In this document: in pieces, positions 53,663 through 63,614 of the stretch | Layout: each line of letters opens with the position of its first letter | Position numbering within the stretch: position 1 is the first letter of the stretch | Notes under the pieces: model-generated | The model's input: only the letters and a program-made list of their open reading frames with translations | Told to the model about the DNA's origin: nothing | The model's database searches: none | Assembly: GCF_000014885.1 (NCBI RefSeq) | Contig: NC_011566.1 | Span: 4,214,501-4,278,500, forward strand | DNA length: 64,000 nucleotides | Source: Shewanella piezotolerans WP3 | GTDB lineage: Bacteria; Pseudomonadota; Gammaproteobacteria; Enterobacterales; Shewanellaceae | Direction: 5' to 3' | Program-made: the position numbers and the translations under genes

Positions 53663-55102
53663 CTAGCCCTCTAACTTGCTAATATCTAGGGCTTGCCAAT
53701 GCGGGTACTGCTTGCGGATCAATGCATTAAGCTCCAGCTCAAAGTCAGTAAACTGGCTAGTAGCCTGCTTCGCTTTAGCCGTTGTTACTGCCATTACAGC
53801 GGCCACGGTTGCATTAGACAGCCTGTCGATTAAGATCATGCCACCGGTATCACGGATCAAAGTGTATGGATCGATTGCAATCGCTTCGTTTAACTCAAGC
53901 GTTACTCGTGCCATGTCATTTAAACCAATGACCTCACTATCTTTGCGCTCTAGTGTATTGATATCAACTAAATACTCGATATTCGTTACACTTGCTTGCA
54001 GCTTTTTACCGGCTACTTTTAGATCATATAACTGACCTATTTGCAGCGGCTTTTCGTCCATCCAAGCGATATCGGCACTCACCTGATTGGCCAACGATGG
54101 TGCATCTTCAACTTGTGATAGTAGATCGCCACGAGAGATATCAATTTCATTTTCAAGTGTTAAGGTTACGGCTTGCCCAGCGATGGCTTCTTGAAGGTCA
54201 CCATCAAATGTGACGATGCGTTCAACCTTGCTGCGTTTACCTGATGGTAAGGCCACCAACTCATCACCGACTTTAATAACCCCAGAAGAGAGTGTGCCAG
54301 AGAAGCCTCTAAAATCGAGATCGGGGCGCAATACATATTGCACAGGGAAACGCACAGGCAGACTATTGAGCTCACGGCGGGTATCAATGGTCTCTAATAG
54401 CTCAAGTAAAGTGCCGTCAGTGTACCAAGGTGTTTGCGCGCTGCGCTCAACGACGTTATCACCTTTTAATGCTGATAACGGCACATAACGAATATCGATA
54501 TCACCTAGCTGCGCCGCAAATTCAGCAAACTCAGCTTTAATGTCATTAAAGACTTTCTCGTCAAAATCAAGCAAGTCCATCTTGTTAATCGCAACCACAA
54601 AGTGACGTAAGCCTAACTGTGAAGCTATAAAAGCATGACGACGTGTTTGTGTTTGCACACCATAACGTGCATCAACTAAAATGACCGCTAGATCACAGGT
54701 AGATGCACCTGTTGCCATATTGCGAGTGTACTGCTCGTGGCCGGGTGTATCGGCAATAATGAACTTGCGTTTGTCACTTGAAAAGTAACGATAAGCAACG
54801 TCAATAGTGATCCCTTGCTCACGTTCAGCCTGCAGGCCATCAACAAGTAATGCCAGGTCAATCTCTTCACCGGTAGTGCCCACTTTAGCACTGTCACTTT
54901 TTAGACTGGCTAATTGGTCTTCATAAATTTGAGCGCTGTCATGCAGTAAACGTCCTATTAAGGTGCTTTTACCATCATCGACGCTACCGCAAGTTAAAAA
55001 GCGCAGCAAACCTTTATGTTGCTGCTGGGATAAATATTCTTTCACACCTAAATCTTCAAGCTCAGCGGCTGAGCGGGTGTTGTTATTGACTGCTTGATTC
55101 AT
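53663..55102 (-). CDS. cysN: Sulfate adenylyltransferase large subunit CysN
   Basis: GTPase subunit of ATP sulfurylase; GTP hydrolysis drives APS formation by CysD. Its 479 residues match the family (E. coli 475). The G1 motif is GSVDDGKST (39-47), G3 is DTPGHEQY, and G4 is NKMD. An EF-Tu-like domain 2 (RPDLDFRGFSGTLSSG) follows. AAGGAAT precedes the ATG. The gene lies between cysD and the transporter gene. Confidence 0.97.
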   Translation of the reverse strand: MNQAVNNNTRSAAELEDLGVKEYLSQQQHKGLLRFLTCGSVDDGKSTLIGRLLHDSAQIYEDQLASLKSDSAKVGTTGEEIDLALLVDGLQAEREQGITIDVAYRYFSSDKRKFIIADTPGHEQYTRNMATGASTCDLAVILVDARYGVQTQTRRHAFIASQLGLRHFVVAINKMDLLDFDEKVFNDIKAEFAEFAAQLGDIDIRYVPLSALKGDNVVERSAQTPWYTDGTLLELLETIDTRRELNSLPVRFPVQYVLRPDLDFRGFSGTLSSGVIKVGDELVALPSGKRSKVERIVTFDGDLQEAIAGQAVTLTLENEIDISRGDLLSQVEDAPSLANQVSADIAWMDEKPLQIGQLYDLKVAGKKLQASVTNIEYLVDINTLERKDSEVIGLNDMARVTLELNEAIAIDPYTLIRDTGGMILIDRLSNATVAAVMAVTTAKAKQATSQFTDFELELNALIRKQYPHWQALDISKLEG

Positions 55103-55145
55103 GAGTAATTCCTTTAAAATCTAATAAGGCTGTAACTTGCCGCGC

Positions 55146-56054
55146 TTAGAAGTAACCTTGACGTTTTTTGAGCTCCATCGAGGCACTTTGATCTGAATCG
55201 ATAAGTCGTCCCTGACGCTCACTTGAGCGGGTTAACAACATCTCTTCGATAATCTTTTCTAACGTATCGGCTTCTGAATACATTGCCCCGGTTAATGGAT
55301 AGCAACCTAGCGTTCTAAAACGCACTAACTCATCTTTAACCGTTTCACCCTCTTCTAAAGGCAACCTGTCATCATCCACCATGATCATCATGCCATCACG
55401 CTCAACAACGGGACGCTTTTGAGCAAAATACAGCGGAACTAACTCGATACTTTCTTGGTAGATGTACTGCCAAATATCAAGCTCTGTCCAGTTTGATAAC
55501 GGAAACACTCGAATGCTCTCGCCTTTATTTACCGCACCGTTATAGGTTCGCCATAGTTCTGGACGCTGGTTTTTCGGATCCCAAGTATGGTGCTTATCAC
55601 GGAATGAATATACTCGCTCTTTAGCACGAGATTTCTCTTCATCGCGACGTGCCCCACCGAAGGCGGCATCAAAGCCATATTTATTCAGTGCTTGCTTAAG
55701 CCCCTGGGTTTTCATGATGTCGGTATGCTTTGCACTACCGTGAGTAAACGGACCTACGCCCATTTCAATACCGTCAGGATTTTTGTGCACTAGCAATTCA
55801 AAACCAAACTCTTTCGCCTGTGCATCACGAAAGGCGATCATCTCTTTGAACTTCCAATCAGTATCGACATGCAGTAAAGGAAATGGGATCTTTCCAGGAT
55901 AAAAAGCTTTGCGTGCAAGATGCAGCATCACTGAAGAGTCTTTACCGATGGAATACATCATTACTGGGTTATCAAACTCTGCCGCAACTTCGCGGATAAT
56001 TTGAATACTCTCAGCTTCTAATTGTTGCAAATGGCTTAACTCTTTGGCGGCCAT
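55146..56054 (-). CDS. cysD: Sulfate adenylyltransferase small subunit CysD
   Basis: Catalytic subunit of ATP sulfurylase, forming APS from ATP and sulfate. The ATG at 56054 (CGGAGAA upstream) gives 302 residues, exactly the E. coli length; an upstream ATG adds an unlikely Arg-rich extension. The PP-loop is [12 protein letters not shown] (about 34-45). Further features are [32 protein letters not shown] and [11 protein letters not shown]. It forms a complex with CysN, encoded next. Confidence 0.97.
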
Positions 56055-56095
56055 GCTAGTTCTCCGTCTTCTTGATTCTATTGTGCTAAGCACAT

Positions 56096-56911
56096 CTATT
56101 TAATTTTTTTGTTTAAACTCAAATCACTGCTTGGCAAGCCTTGAGGCTTAAACCAGTTCAAGCTATCAGCCAATTCAACCACCTCACCAATTACCATTAA
56201 GGCTGGCATAACAAGTTCAGGATCTGCTGCAAGCTGCTCAATATTATCGAGCGTGCCAACAAAGGTGCGCTGCTCATGAGTTGTCGCTTTCGATACGATA
56301 GCAACAGGCGTGTCTGCTGAGCGTCCTGCACCCAGTAAACCTGCTTTAATGATATTGGCGTTTAGGATCCCCATATAGACCACTAAGGTATTGTTCGGGT
56401 TAGCGTAGCCCTGCCAGTCCATAGGGCGACTTTCTAGTTGGCAATGGCCAGTGATAAAACTGACACCCTGGGCATAATCGCGATGGGTTAATGGGATCCC
56501 TGTATAAGCTGCAGTGCCGCTTGCGGCAGTGATCCCTGGTATGACTTCAAATGACAGACCGGCTTCAACAATTGTCTGTAACTCTTCTCCACCACGACCA
56601 AAAATAAACGGGTCGCCACCTTTAAGGCGAACTACATTTTTACGGGTGTATGCTTTGGTCACCAACAGTTGATTGATTTCGCTTTGCGCTGCACTGTGCT
56701 TACCTGCACGTTTTCCCACAGCTATCTTTTCAGCTTTATTAGGAATAAGCGCCATGATATCTTCGCTAACTAAAGCGTCATACAGCACAACATCTGCACT
56801 TTGCAACACTCGATAAGCTTTAACAGTTAGCAGATCAACATCACCAGGGCCAGCACCTACTAGCCACACTTTTCCACCTGCGGCTTGACCCGGTAAAGTT
56901 ACAATCTCCAT
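56096..56911 (-). CDS. Uroporphyrinogen-III C-methyltransferase
   Basis: SumT/CobA-type enzyme that methylates uroporphyrinogen III twice with SAM to give precorrin-2, which leads to siroheme, the cofactor of sulfite reductase. From the ATG at 56911 (GAGGG six bases upstream) it has 271 residues. Motifs are [56 protein letters not shown] and VVYMG. It heads the sulfate operon, so siroheme and sulfate activation are made together. It lacks the CysG oxidase/ferrochelatase part. Confidence 0.94.
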
Positions 56912-57326
56912 CACGCACCCTCACTCTAATTTGATAGCCTGAATATAGCCGCCCTCTTATTCCATAATAAATAGAAAATTCAAACCTCTTATAACTTTTA
57001 GTTATTAATGAGGTGATGCATATCATAAAACCAGCAGATAAATATCTATAAAACCAATTAATTCAATACGTTGAAAGTTGAGGCTGTGTTTTTCACACTA
57101 AACTAGCCAGCCAACGAGCAGCTATTCGGCACTAAGTTATTGCATTTGGATCTAGCTAGAGTGGCAAATATCCGCTTTACATCACAACGGAAACAGCAAG
57201 TATTACGCTGAACGGCATCATAGAACCCGTTACGAGTTTGCTATAACTCTGTTAATAACCCCTGTTGCTAGGTAAACTTGTCCGCAAATTAAAAAAGCAT
57301 AGTTTTAATCACTTTCAGGGAATGTT
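56912..57326. promoter_or_regulatory. Divergent region between sumT and pldA
   Basis: The gap holds the sulfate operon promoter and the pldA promoter. AT-rich imperfect repeats near 56950-57012 (TTATTCCATAATAAATAG and TTATAACTTTTAGTTATT) are placed where CysB would bind, but CysB sites are too degenerate to call. No gene or RNA recognised. Confidence 0.4.
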
Positions 57327-58271
57327 ATGAACAAGCTAGGCACACTTTTTTTGTCTATTGGATTGAGCTGCTCCTTTGCGTCATTTGCCGAACCCGTTAA
57401 AAGCACTGAGCAAGCAAATAGCAGTACTGAAGATATCGAAGTGAAGCGTGAAAAATCACTGGTAGATAACCGTATTACCCAAGAAACAGAAACCGGTGAC
57501 CGGCCTTATGTAATAACACCGCACAAGGTAAATTACATTCTTCCAGTGACTTACAACAGTTCACCGAATATGGACCCCTTTGCTCAAGAGGCAAAAGAGC
57601 ACCCTTTCACTCTTGATAATTTAGAAGCTAAGTTTCAAATAAGCTTTAAATTTCCTCTTTGGCACAATGTCTTTGGCGACAACGGTCATCTATTTGCCGC
57701 TTACACAAACCAGTCATATTGGCAGGTATACAACAAAGATATCTCCTCACCTTTTAGAGAAACTAATCATGAGCCAGAAATCTTTATGATCTTCACTAAT
57801 GACTGGCAATTAGGGCCGCTAAAGAACTCCTTTTGGGGAGTGGGCGCGGTGCATCAGTCCAATGGTCAAGCAGGCTCATTATCGAGAAGTTGGAACAGAC
57901 TATACGGCATGATGGTGTTTGACTCTGGACCATTCGCACTCGAAGCTAAGGCTTGGTGGCGTATTCCTGAAGATGAAAAAGAGACACCGACCTCCCCGCA
58001 GGGAGATGATAACCCCGATATTACCGACTATATGGGCAATGTAGAATTTAGAGGGGTTTATGGCTTAGATGACCATAGATTCACTTTGATGGTGCGTAAC
58101 TATATACAAAAACCTAACTATGGCGCGGTTGAATTTACTTGGAGTTATCCCATCATGGGCAACTTACGCTTATACACCCAATACTTTAATGGCTACGGTG
58201 AAAGTTTAATCGACTATAATTCACATAACCAACGTATTGGCATAGGGATCTCGATTAACGACATTCTTTAG
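57327..58271 (+). CDS. pldA: Outer-membrane phospholipase A
   Basis: Outer-membrane beta-barrel enzyme that cleaves acyl chains from phospholipids when membrane asymmetry is lost. It has 314 residues with a signal peptide ending FASFA. The catalytic set aligns with E. coli PldA: H176 and S178 in GAVHQSNGQAG, and N190 in SRSWNRLY. Barrel strands and the calcium-site segment follow. CAGGGAA is a good ribosome site. Activity normally depends on dimer formation and calcium. Confidence 0.93.
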   Translation: MNKLGTLFLSIGLSCSFASFAEPVKSTEQANSSTEDIEVKREKSLVDNRITQETETGDRPYVITPHKVNYILPVTYNSSPNMDPFAQEAKEHPFTLDNLEAKFQISFKFPLWHNVFGDNGHLFAAYTNQSYWQVYNKDISSPFRETNHEPEIFMIFTNDWQLGPLKNSFWGVGAVHQSNGQAGSLSRSWNRLYGMMVFDSGPFALEAKAWWRIPEDEKETPTSPQGDDNPDITDYMGNVEFRGVYGLDDHRFTLMVRNYIQKPNYGAVEFTWSYPIMGNLRLYTQYFNGYGESLIDYNSHNQRIGIGISINDIL

Positions 58272-58324
58272 CTAGATAGCTGGGAAGTGTGGGCATAAAT
58301 GCAGTGACCCGAATGGTTCAAAAT

Positions 58325-58353
58325 GGCAGGCTATATGCCTAGTTAAGCCTGCC
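58325..58353 (+). other. Hairpin just before the S41-like gene
   Basis: GGCAGGCT and AGCCTGCC form an 8-base perfect stem with a 13-base loop, ending 17 bases before the next ATG. There is no T run, so it is not a clear terminator; it could affect translation of that gene. Confidence 0.5.
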
Positions 58354-58370
58354 CATATCAGGGATTAGAT

Positions 58371-59837
58371 ATGGCATTGAGTGTTAAAAGTATATTCTTT
58401 ATCTTTGCAACTATGATGCTCATAAGTGCCGTGCAGCTAATTAGACTCTCTTTTTTCCCACACAGCGCCTCTTATCAGCTAACTTCAGCGCAGCAAAAAC
58501 AAGACATTAAACAGTTGCTCAGTGATATCAATCAAAAATCAGCTTTTGCAGCATTAGATCCACATCGAAAACAGCACTTTAATTTGGTAAGCCAACGTTT
58601 GCTGCTCGCCAATCTTCCTAGCACCAACAGTTCTATATTCCATATTCGTTTACAAGCTTGGCTATCGATATTAAACGATCCTGCAGTTAGCGTCACACTA
58701 CCTAATAATGTGCCTCGCTCCAAAGTACTAGCAAGTTTCCAAGGCGTGTTACACCATGATGACAAGCACTGGCTTGCATTTATGTCGAATGAAGAGCTGT
58801 TTGATGAAGACTATCCATACCTCACCCATATTGATGGCCTGCCAATGAATCGGTGGGTCACCGCCGCTCAACATTATATCCCAGATTCTTTAAAGCTTTC
58901 TGCGATAGAGCAAAGCCGCTGGATATCTCGCATTAACCAGCTAAGACAACATATAGGCCTTCCTCTCTCAGACTCGGCTCAATTCACCTTTGCAAGCTCA
59001 GAAGGCGATAGCATTCAGCATACGACCAAATTAGCTTACTCCAACGAGGATATTCAGCAAAGCACTATACTTGAACATAAACAGTCACCCTCTGAGCCAC
59101 AAACTCTGATATACCCAGCAAATAATAAGTTTAAGAGTCACTTTTTTAAACAGCTTGAATCTAACACTAGCAATCTAATACGGTTGGATTTAAGGCAATT
59201 AACCTCAATAGATAATCGTCTTAGCCAGTGGTTTAACGATAATGTTGCGCCGAGCTATCTTCCCTATGACAGCGCCATAGGTTTGATAAAATACAAACGT
59301 TATCCAAGCTCTAATATAGCCTCATTCTCAAGACAAGCATTCTCCTCATTAGATGAATTGCCTTTTTTTGAACAAACCCAACTAGAAACAGTAGGGTTTA
59401 ATAGTCAGTTTGATAACACAAAAGCTTTTAGCCAATGGCTTGTCCGTAGAGCAGCTAAATATCCATACGTTACCAGTGAAAGAAGACAGCTGCATTTACT
59501 TGTCGACTCAAGCTGCCAACAAGAGTGCGAGTGGTTGGCATTGAGAGCCGCAAACTGGCCGAATGTAAAGATTATAGGAGAGCGAACCCGAGGTAGTTTA
59601 AGTCCGCGTCATTCGGTGAAGCTAGTGCAAAGCGGCATTAGCATCAATTACAGTGCAGCATTAACTTATAGCGCCCAAGGTCAATTGATTTCAGGTATAG
59701 GGATCTTTCCTCACATAAAACTGAGTGGATATGCCCTTAACTATTCAAATACTTCTGATATGGTTGCCACTGAATCCAAAGTCTCAATACGTTTATTAAG
59801 TGGCAACAAACGAACAAGCATTAAAAGACTGCCATAG
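58371..59837 (+). CDS. S41-peptidase-like exported protein without usual catalytic residues
   Basis: A 488-residue protein with an N-terminal membrane anchor or signal (about 5-27). The C-terminal third resembles the S41 (tail-specific) peptidase domain: LHLLVDSSCQQECEWLA, then VKIIGERTRGSLSP and SGIGIFPHIKL. Normal S41 enzymes have a nucleophile Ser in an SASAS-type context and a Lys in GExTxGK. Here the stretch aligned with the Ser region reads S381-C382-QQ-E-C386, and the Lys position is Ser. It may be an inactive relative or may use Cys. The N-terminal half has no recognised domain. Confidence 0.65.
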   Translation: MALSVKSIFFIFATMMLISAVQLIRLSFFPHSASYQLTSAQQKQDIKQLLSDINQKSAFAALDPHRKQHFNLVSQRLLLANLPSTNSSIFHIRLQAWLSILNDPAVSVTLPNNVPRSKVLASFQGVLHHDDKHWLAFMSNEELFDEDYPYLTHIDGLPMNRWVTAAQHYIPDSLKLSAIEQSRWISRINQLRQHIGLPLSDSAQFTFASSEGDSIQHTTKLAYSNEDIQQSTILEHKQSPSEPQTLIYPANNKFKSHFFKQLESNTSNLIRLDLRQLTSIDNRLSQWFNDNVAPSYLPYDSAIGLIKYKRYPSSNIASFSRQAFSSLDELPFFEQTQLETVGFNSQFDNTKAFSQWLVRRAAKYPYVTSERRQLHLLVDSSCQQECEWLALRAANWPNVKIIGERTRGSLSPRHSVKLVQSGISINYSAALTYSAQGQLISGIGIFPHIKLSGYALNYSNTSDMVATESKVSIRLLSGNKRTSIKRLP

Positions 59838-59905
59838 GCCGAATCTTTTATGATGAATTACCCACTTTTGTTCCATAGCTTGCTTAAGTAAGGTATAAGA
59901 GCACT

Positions 59906-60769
59906 ATGAAAACCCCTAAACGACTCCAACCATTGGTTGATGAAGGATTAATAGACGAAGTTGTTCGTCCATTAATGAGTGGCAAAGAAGCTGATGTCTA
60001 CATCGTAAGGTGTGGCGATGATGTCCGCTGCGCTAAAATCTACAAAGAAGCTGACAAACGTAGCTTTAAAAAAGCCGTCGAATACCGCGAAGGTCGTAAA
60101 GGCCGCAACAGTCGCCGCGCTCGTGCAATGGAAAAAGGCTCAAATTATGGCCGTCAAGAGCAAGAGCAGGCTTGGCAAAATGCCGAGGTTGATGCGCTGT
60201 TTCGCCTAGCTTATGCAGGTGTGCGTGTACCGAAACCATATGGCTGCTTTGATGGCGTCTTGTTGATGGAGCTGGTCACTGACGACGCTGGCTACGTCGC
60301 ACCAAGACTCAATGATATTAGCCTTACTGCCGAGATGGCGACCGCACATCACTATCAAGTGATGAAAGATGTACAACGTATGCTCTGTGCAGGCCTTATT
60401 CATGGCGATCTCTCAGAGTTTAATGTACTTCTGGATGACAAAGGCCCTGTGATTATCGATCTACCTCAAGCAGTAGATGCCGCAGCCAATAATAACGCCA
60501 AGCGTATGTTACTTCGTGATGTAAACAACATGACCCAGTACTACGGTCAGTTTGCACCTTTATTATTAAAAACTAAATATGCGCAAGAGATGTGGCTAAA
60601 GTTTGAATCTGGTGAACTATCACCTGAAAGCGAGCTCACGGGCGAGTTTGTTGAAAGCGAGCATACCGCTGACATTAATGCGGTATTGGAAGAGATCCAA
60701 GCTGCATTTGAAGAGGAGCAGGAGCGTAAAGAGCGCATTAAAGATGCCGCAGAAGAGGATGAGTATTAG
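59906..60769 (+). CDS. RIO-family serine protein kinase
   Basis: A 287-residue kinase of the RIO1-like bacterial family. The ATP loop is PLMSGKEADVYIV, with the catalytic Lys in RCAKIYKE. A basic stretch (REGRKGRNSRRARAM) follows. The catalytic loop is HGDLSEFNVLL and the metal-binding loop IIDLPQAV. The acidic C-terminal tail (EEEQERKERI, EEDEY) is typical. RIO kinases act on ribosome assembly in eukaryotes; the bacterial role is not established. A good terminator follows. Confidence 0.92.
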   Translation: MKTPKRLQPLVDEGLIDEVVRPLMSGKEADVYIVRCGDDVRCAKIYKEADKRSFKKAVEYREGRKGRNSRRARAMEKGSNYGRQEQEQAWQNAEVDALFRLAYAGVRVPKPYGCFDGVLLMELVTDDAGYVAPRLNDISLTAEMATAHHYQVMKDVQRMLCAGLIHGDLSEFNVLLDDKGPVIIDLPQAVDAAANNNAKRMLLRDVNNMTQYYGQFAPLLLKTKYAQEMWLKFESGELSPESELTGEFVESEHTADINAVLEEIQAAFEEEQERKERIKDAAEEDEY

Positions 60770-60808
60770 TACTCGTCAGTAAAGCTTCCATTCTACTCAA
60801 TCAGCTAT

Positions 60809-60836
60809 AGCCCAACATTTAATGATTGGGCTTTTT
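60809..60836 (+). terminator. Rho-independent terminator after the RIO kinase
   Basis: AGCCCAA and TTGGGCT pair, with inner CATT/AATG pairing, and are followed by TTTT. Confidence 0.88.
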
Positions 60837-60956
60837 ACCTTTTAAATCTGCAGTATCTTGGAAAGTACAACTCTATCAAGATGAACGGTTAGCGATTGCG
60901 ATTACCTTAATCAGCCCGTAGACTCAGGTTTATATACTAAAACTCAATTCTATCCT

Positions 60957-61574
60957 ATGCCAGTAACAGCAGATAACAACCAAGAAATTGCTCCAAATAG
61001 TCCCAAGGCCATACGTAAGGCTGTGCGCACTGCTCGCCGTAATTTGAGTTTAACGCAGCAAAAAGAAGGCTCCATTTTAGCGGCAAAAAGCGCGCTAGAT
61101 AAACTCAAACAAATCCAAGCATCTAAAGTGGCGCTATATCTTACCAATGACGGCGAGCTCGACACAGCCCCTTTAATTGAAATGCTATGGCAGCATGGCA
61201 TTGAAGTTTACCTACCTAGGTTGCACCCCTTTAGTGCTGGCAACTTGCTTTTTCTTCAATATGATCAAAAGACAACTCTTGAGAAAAACAGCTTAGGTAT
61301 TTGGGAGCCCAAACTCGATATCACTCAAATGATCCTGCCACACCAAATGGATGTGATGATAACCCCTCTGGTTGCATTTGATGAAGTGGGTAATAGGATG
61401 GGGATGGGAGGTGGATACTACGACAGAACTTTAGCCAATTGGCAAGCAACGGGTAAACCTTTTCCAATCGGTTATGCCCATAACTGCCAAAAAGTCAGCC
61501 AGTTAGCCTGTCAACTATGGGATATTCCGCTGCCATTCATTATCACACCATCGAAAAGCTACTCATTTGGTTAG
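60957..61574 (+). CDS. 5-formyltetrahydrofolate cyclo-ligase
   Basis: Converts 5-formyl-THF to 5,10-methenyl-THF with ATP (YgfA/Fau type). Its 205 residues match the family (E. coli 182-200). Motifs are RKAVRTARRNLS near the N terminus, YLTNDGELDT, VYLPRLHP, KNSLGIWEPK and the ATP-site VAFDEVGNRMGMGGGYYDRTL. Upstream is 187 bases without a recognisable ssrS (6S RNA), which in many gammaproteobacteria sits here. The ATG has no obvious ribosome site. Confidence 0.94.
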   Translation: MPVTADNNQEIAPNSPKAIRKAVRTARRNLSLTQQKEGSILAAKSALDKLKQIQASKVALYLTNDGELDTAPLIEMLWQHGIEVYLPRLHPFSAGNLLFLQYDQKTTLEKNSLGIWEPKLDITQMILPHQMDVMITPLVAFDEVGNRMGMGGGYYDRTLANWQATGKPFPIGYAHNCQKVSQLACQLWDIPLPFIITPSKSYSFG

Positions 61575-61600
61575 CCTACACTTGTGACGGTTACAGTGTT

Positions 61601-62278
61601 CTATACCTGCCAAATAATTGGTTGGCCGCCTTGTCGTGCAATTAACGTATTGATATGAGAGAAGTGCTTACAACCAAAAAACCCTCGATAAGCTGACAAT
61701 GGCGATGGGTGAGGGCCGGAGATAATTTGGTGCTGCTTAGCCGTTATCACCTTGCCCTTTTTCTTCGCATGAGCCCCCCAAAGCACAAATATAATCGGTT
61801 GTGGTTGTGCATTGAGATGCAGCAGTACATTGGTGGTAAACGTTTCCCAACCTGATTTAGCATGAGAATGTGCTTTACCTTGCTCAACGGTCAACACCGT
61901 ATTTAGCATCAACACTCCCTGCTCAGCCCAGGCTTGCAAATTACCGTGCTGAGGAATTTTAAAGCCTTCGATATCGGTCGCTAACTCTTTATACATATTG
62001 ACCAGTGATGGCGGGGTTTTTATCCCTTTTTGCACCGAAAAACACAAGCCATGGGCTTGATTTGCACCGTGGTAGGGGTCCTGTCCAATTAGCACCACCC
62101 GAACCTTTTCCAGCGGGGTATGTTCAAATGCTGAAAGTACCAAGGACTCATCAGGATAGATAACTTTCTCTGCTCGCTCTGCGCTAACAAATGCCTCAAG
62201 TTCAATAAAGTAGTCCTGCTGTTTCTGCTGCTTAATGAATTGTTCCCAGCTTGATTCGGTAACCATTACTCTGCTCAT
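61601..62278 (-). CDS. ung: Uracil-DNA glycosylase
   Basis: Removes uracil from DNA as the first step of base-excision repair. It has 225 residues (E. coli 229). The catalytic water-activating Asp is D67 in VVLIGQDPYHG, and the second catalytic residue H190 is in SGPHPSPLSAYRGFFG. The uracil-binding NTVLTVEQGKAHSHA is conserved. An internal ATG at codon 5 is a possible start. It is convergent with the formyl-THF ligase gene. Confidence 0.97.
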   Translation of the reverse strand: MSRVMVTESSWEQFIKQQKQQDYFIELEAFVSAERAEKVIYPDESLVLSAFEHTPLEKVRVVLIGQDPYHGANQAHGLCFSVQKGIKTPPSLVNMYKELATDIEGFKIPQHGNLQAWAEQGVLMLNTVLTVEQGKAHSHAKSGWETFTTNVLLHLNAQPQPIIFVLWGAHAKKKGKVITAKQHQIISGPHPSPLSAYRGFFGCKHFSHINTLIARQGGQPIIWQV

Positions 62279-62406
62279 AAAAAGTATTACTCCCCTATAG
62301 TAAAAGTTCGGCTTACCCCATGCAATCCATTAAGTAATAGCAATTGGTATTCAGCAGTTAAGCTGTTAAAATATTCGCTCATTTTTTGCCTAGGACGGCC
62401 TCTCAA

Positions 62407-62955
62407 ATGCTGACCCCTTCATCTTCAAAGTCACAGTGTGGATTTACTTTAATAGAGCTTGTAGTTGTCATCATCATCCTAGGGATTCTCGCGGTTATTG
62501 CTTTACCTAAGTTCATTAATTTATCTGACGATGCACAAGTCTCGACGGTTAAAGGCACAGCTGGAGCATTTAAATCGGGACTTGATCTGTCAAGAGCGGT
62601 TTGGGCTGTAAAAGTGGGCAGTGGCCCCGTTGAAGACCTACCGGTATTTGGTACTGCTCAATCTGGTGAAGTTGACTTTAATGCTAATGGCTGGCCAGCA
62701 CAGCACTATATTCATGGCAATGAGGCATCGCCCAAGCTTGATAATGTAGAAGACTGTATCTCGGTCTGGCAAGTTATCTTTCAAGGTGATGAGCCTAGTG
62801 TATCTAATAACAATAATGCCGATAAGACTGACTATAAAGCAATCTATAGTGCAACAGCGACTTGTACATTTAACTATAGAGAAAATACCAACCTATCAAT
62901 TCAATATGATTCTAATTTAGGCTCCGTTACAGTAGACTCAGATCCAATCAGTTAG
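62407..62955 (+). CDS. Type IV pilin-like protein (MSHA-like), first copy
   Basis: From the ATG at 62407 (AGGACGG upstream) it has 182 residues. The prepilin leader is 12 residues, cut between Gly and Phe in CGFTLIELVVV, followed by the hydrophobic helix VVIIILGILAVIALPKFINL. The C-terminal globular part has a Cys pair (EDCISVWQ and TATCTFNY), as in MSHA-type pilins. The TTG at 62386 would lengthen the leader to 19. It is adjacent to a second, related pilin gene. Confidence 0.88.
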   Translation: MLTPSSSKSQCGFTLIELVVVIIILGILAVIALPKFINLSDDAQVSTVKGTAGAFKSGLDLSRAVWAVKVGSGPVEDLPVFGTAQSGEVDFNANGWPAQHYIHGNEASPKLDNVEDCISVWQVIFQGDEPSVSNNNNADKTDYKAIYSATATCTFNYRENTNLSIQYDSNLGSVTVDSDPIS

Positions 62956-63005
62956 ATTACGTTAAGCTAAACTCACTTCAGGCAAACTGAATAACGGAAC
63001 TATTC

Positions 63006-63539
63006 ATGGCAGAAAAAACCGCGCACCAAGGATTCACGTTAATTGAACTCGTTGTTGTTATTATCATTTTGGGTATTCTCGCCGTTATCGCTTTTCCTAA
63101 ATTTATCAACCTAAGGCAAGATGCTGAGATAGCGACCCATCAAGCGACCGGTGGAGCCTTTAAGGGCGGAATAACCTTAGCTAATGTCAAATGGGCAGCA
63201 GCGGGAAACTCAGGACCTGCTGATAATTTGCAAGTCTTTGGCGGCGGGGCATCGGGCCAACTAGATATCAACCAATGGGGTTTTCCTGCGCAAAATTATC
63301 CTCCCTTTGAGAGTAGCCCGCGACTGAATAATACCAATGACTGCATGTCTGTTTGGCGCACTGTACTCGAAGATGCTCCCATAGTATCGAATTCGGCCAA
63401 TACGCCCGATGCAGTTTATCGCGCCGCTTATCAAGGCCCAGATCAATGTTTCTTTTATCTGCTGCCAGAACAAACTATGTCTATCTATTACGACTCTCGA
63501 GACGGCAGCGTTATTACCGATTCAGATCCCAATAGTTGA
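63006..63539 (+). CDS. Type IV pilin-like protein (MSHA-like), second copy
   Basis: A 177-residue paralogue of the preceding gene. The leader is only nine residues (MAEKTAHQG^FTLIELVVV). The helix is nearly identical, and both proteins share the Cys pair (NDCMSVWR and DQCFFYL) and end in a DSDP-x-S motif. Only 50 bases separate the two genes, so they are probably co-transcribed and arose by duplication. No assembly genes are near, so they must rely on a distant pilus or secretion apparatus. Confidence 0.88.
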   Translation: MAEKTAHQGFTLIELVVVIIILGILAVIAFPKFINLRQDAEIATHQATGGAFKGGITLANVKWAAAGNSGPADNLQVFGGGASGQLDINQWGFPAQNYPPFESSPRLNNTNDCMSVWRTVLEDAPIVSNSANTPDAVYRAAYQGPDQCFFYLLPEQTMSIYYDSRDGSVITDSDPNS

Positions 63540-63614
63540 TAACAATGGTTTATTAGCCGCTAATTTAAGATAGAATCAGTCATCTAAATCTCAATCATTA
63601 AGAGCATAAGCAGA

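Noticed and set aside
60770..60956. A possible 6S RNA upstream of the 5-formyl-THF cyclo-ligase
   Set aside because: This position often holds ssrS, but I see only a terminator and no long 6S-like stem.
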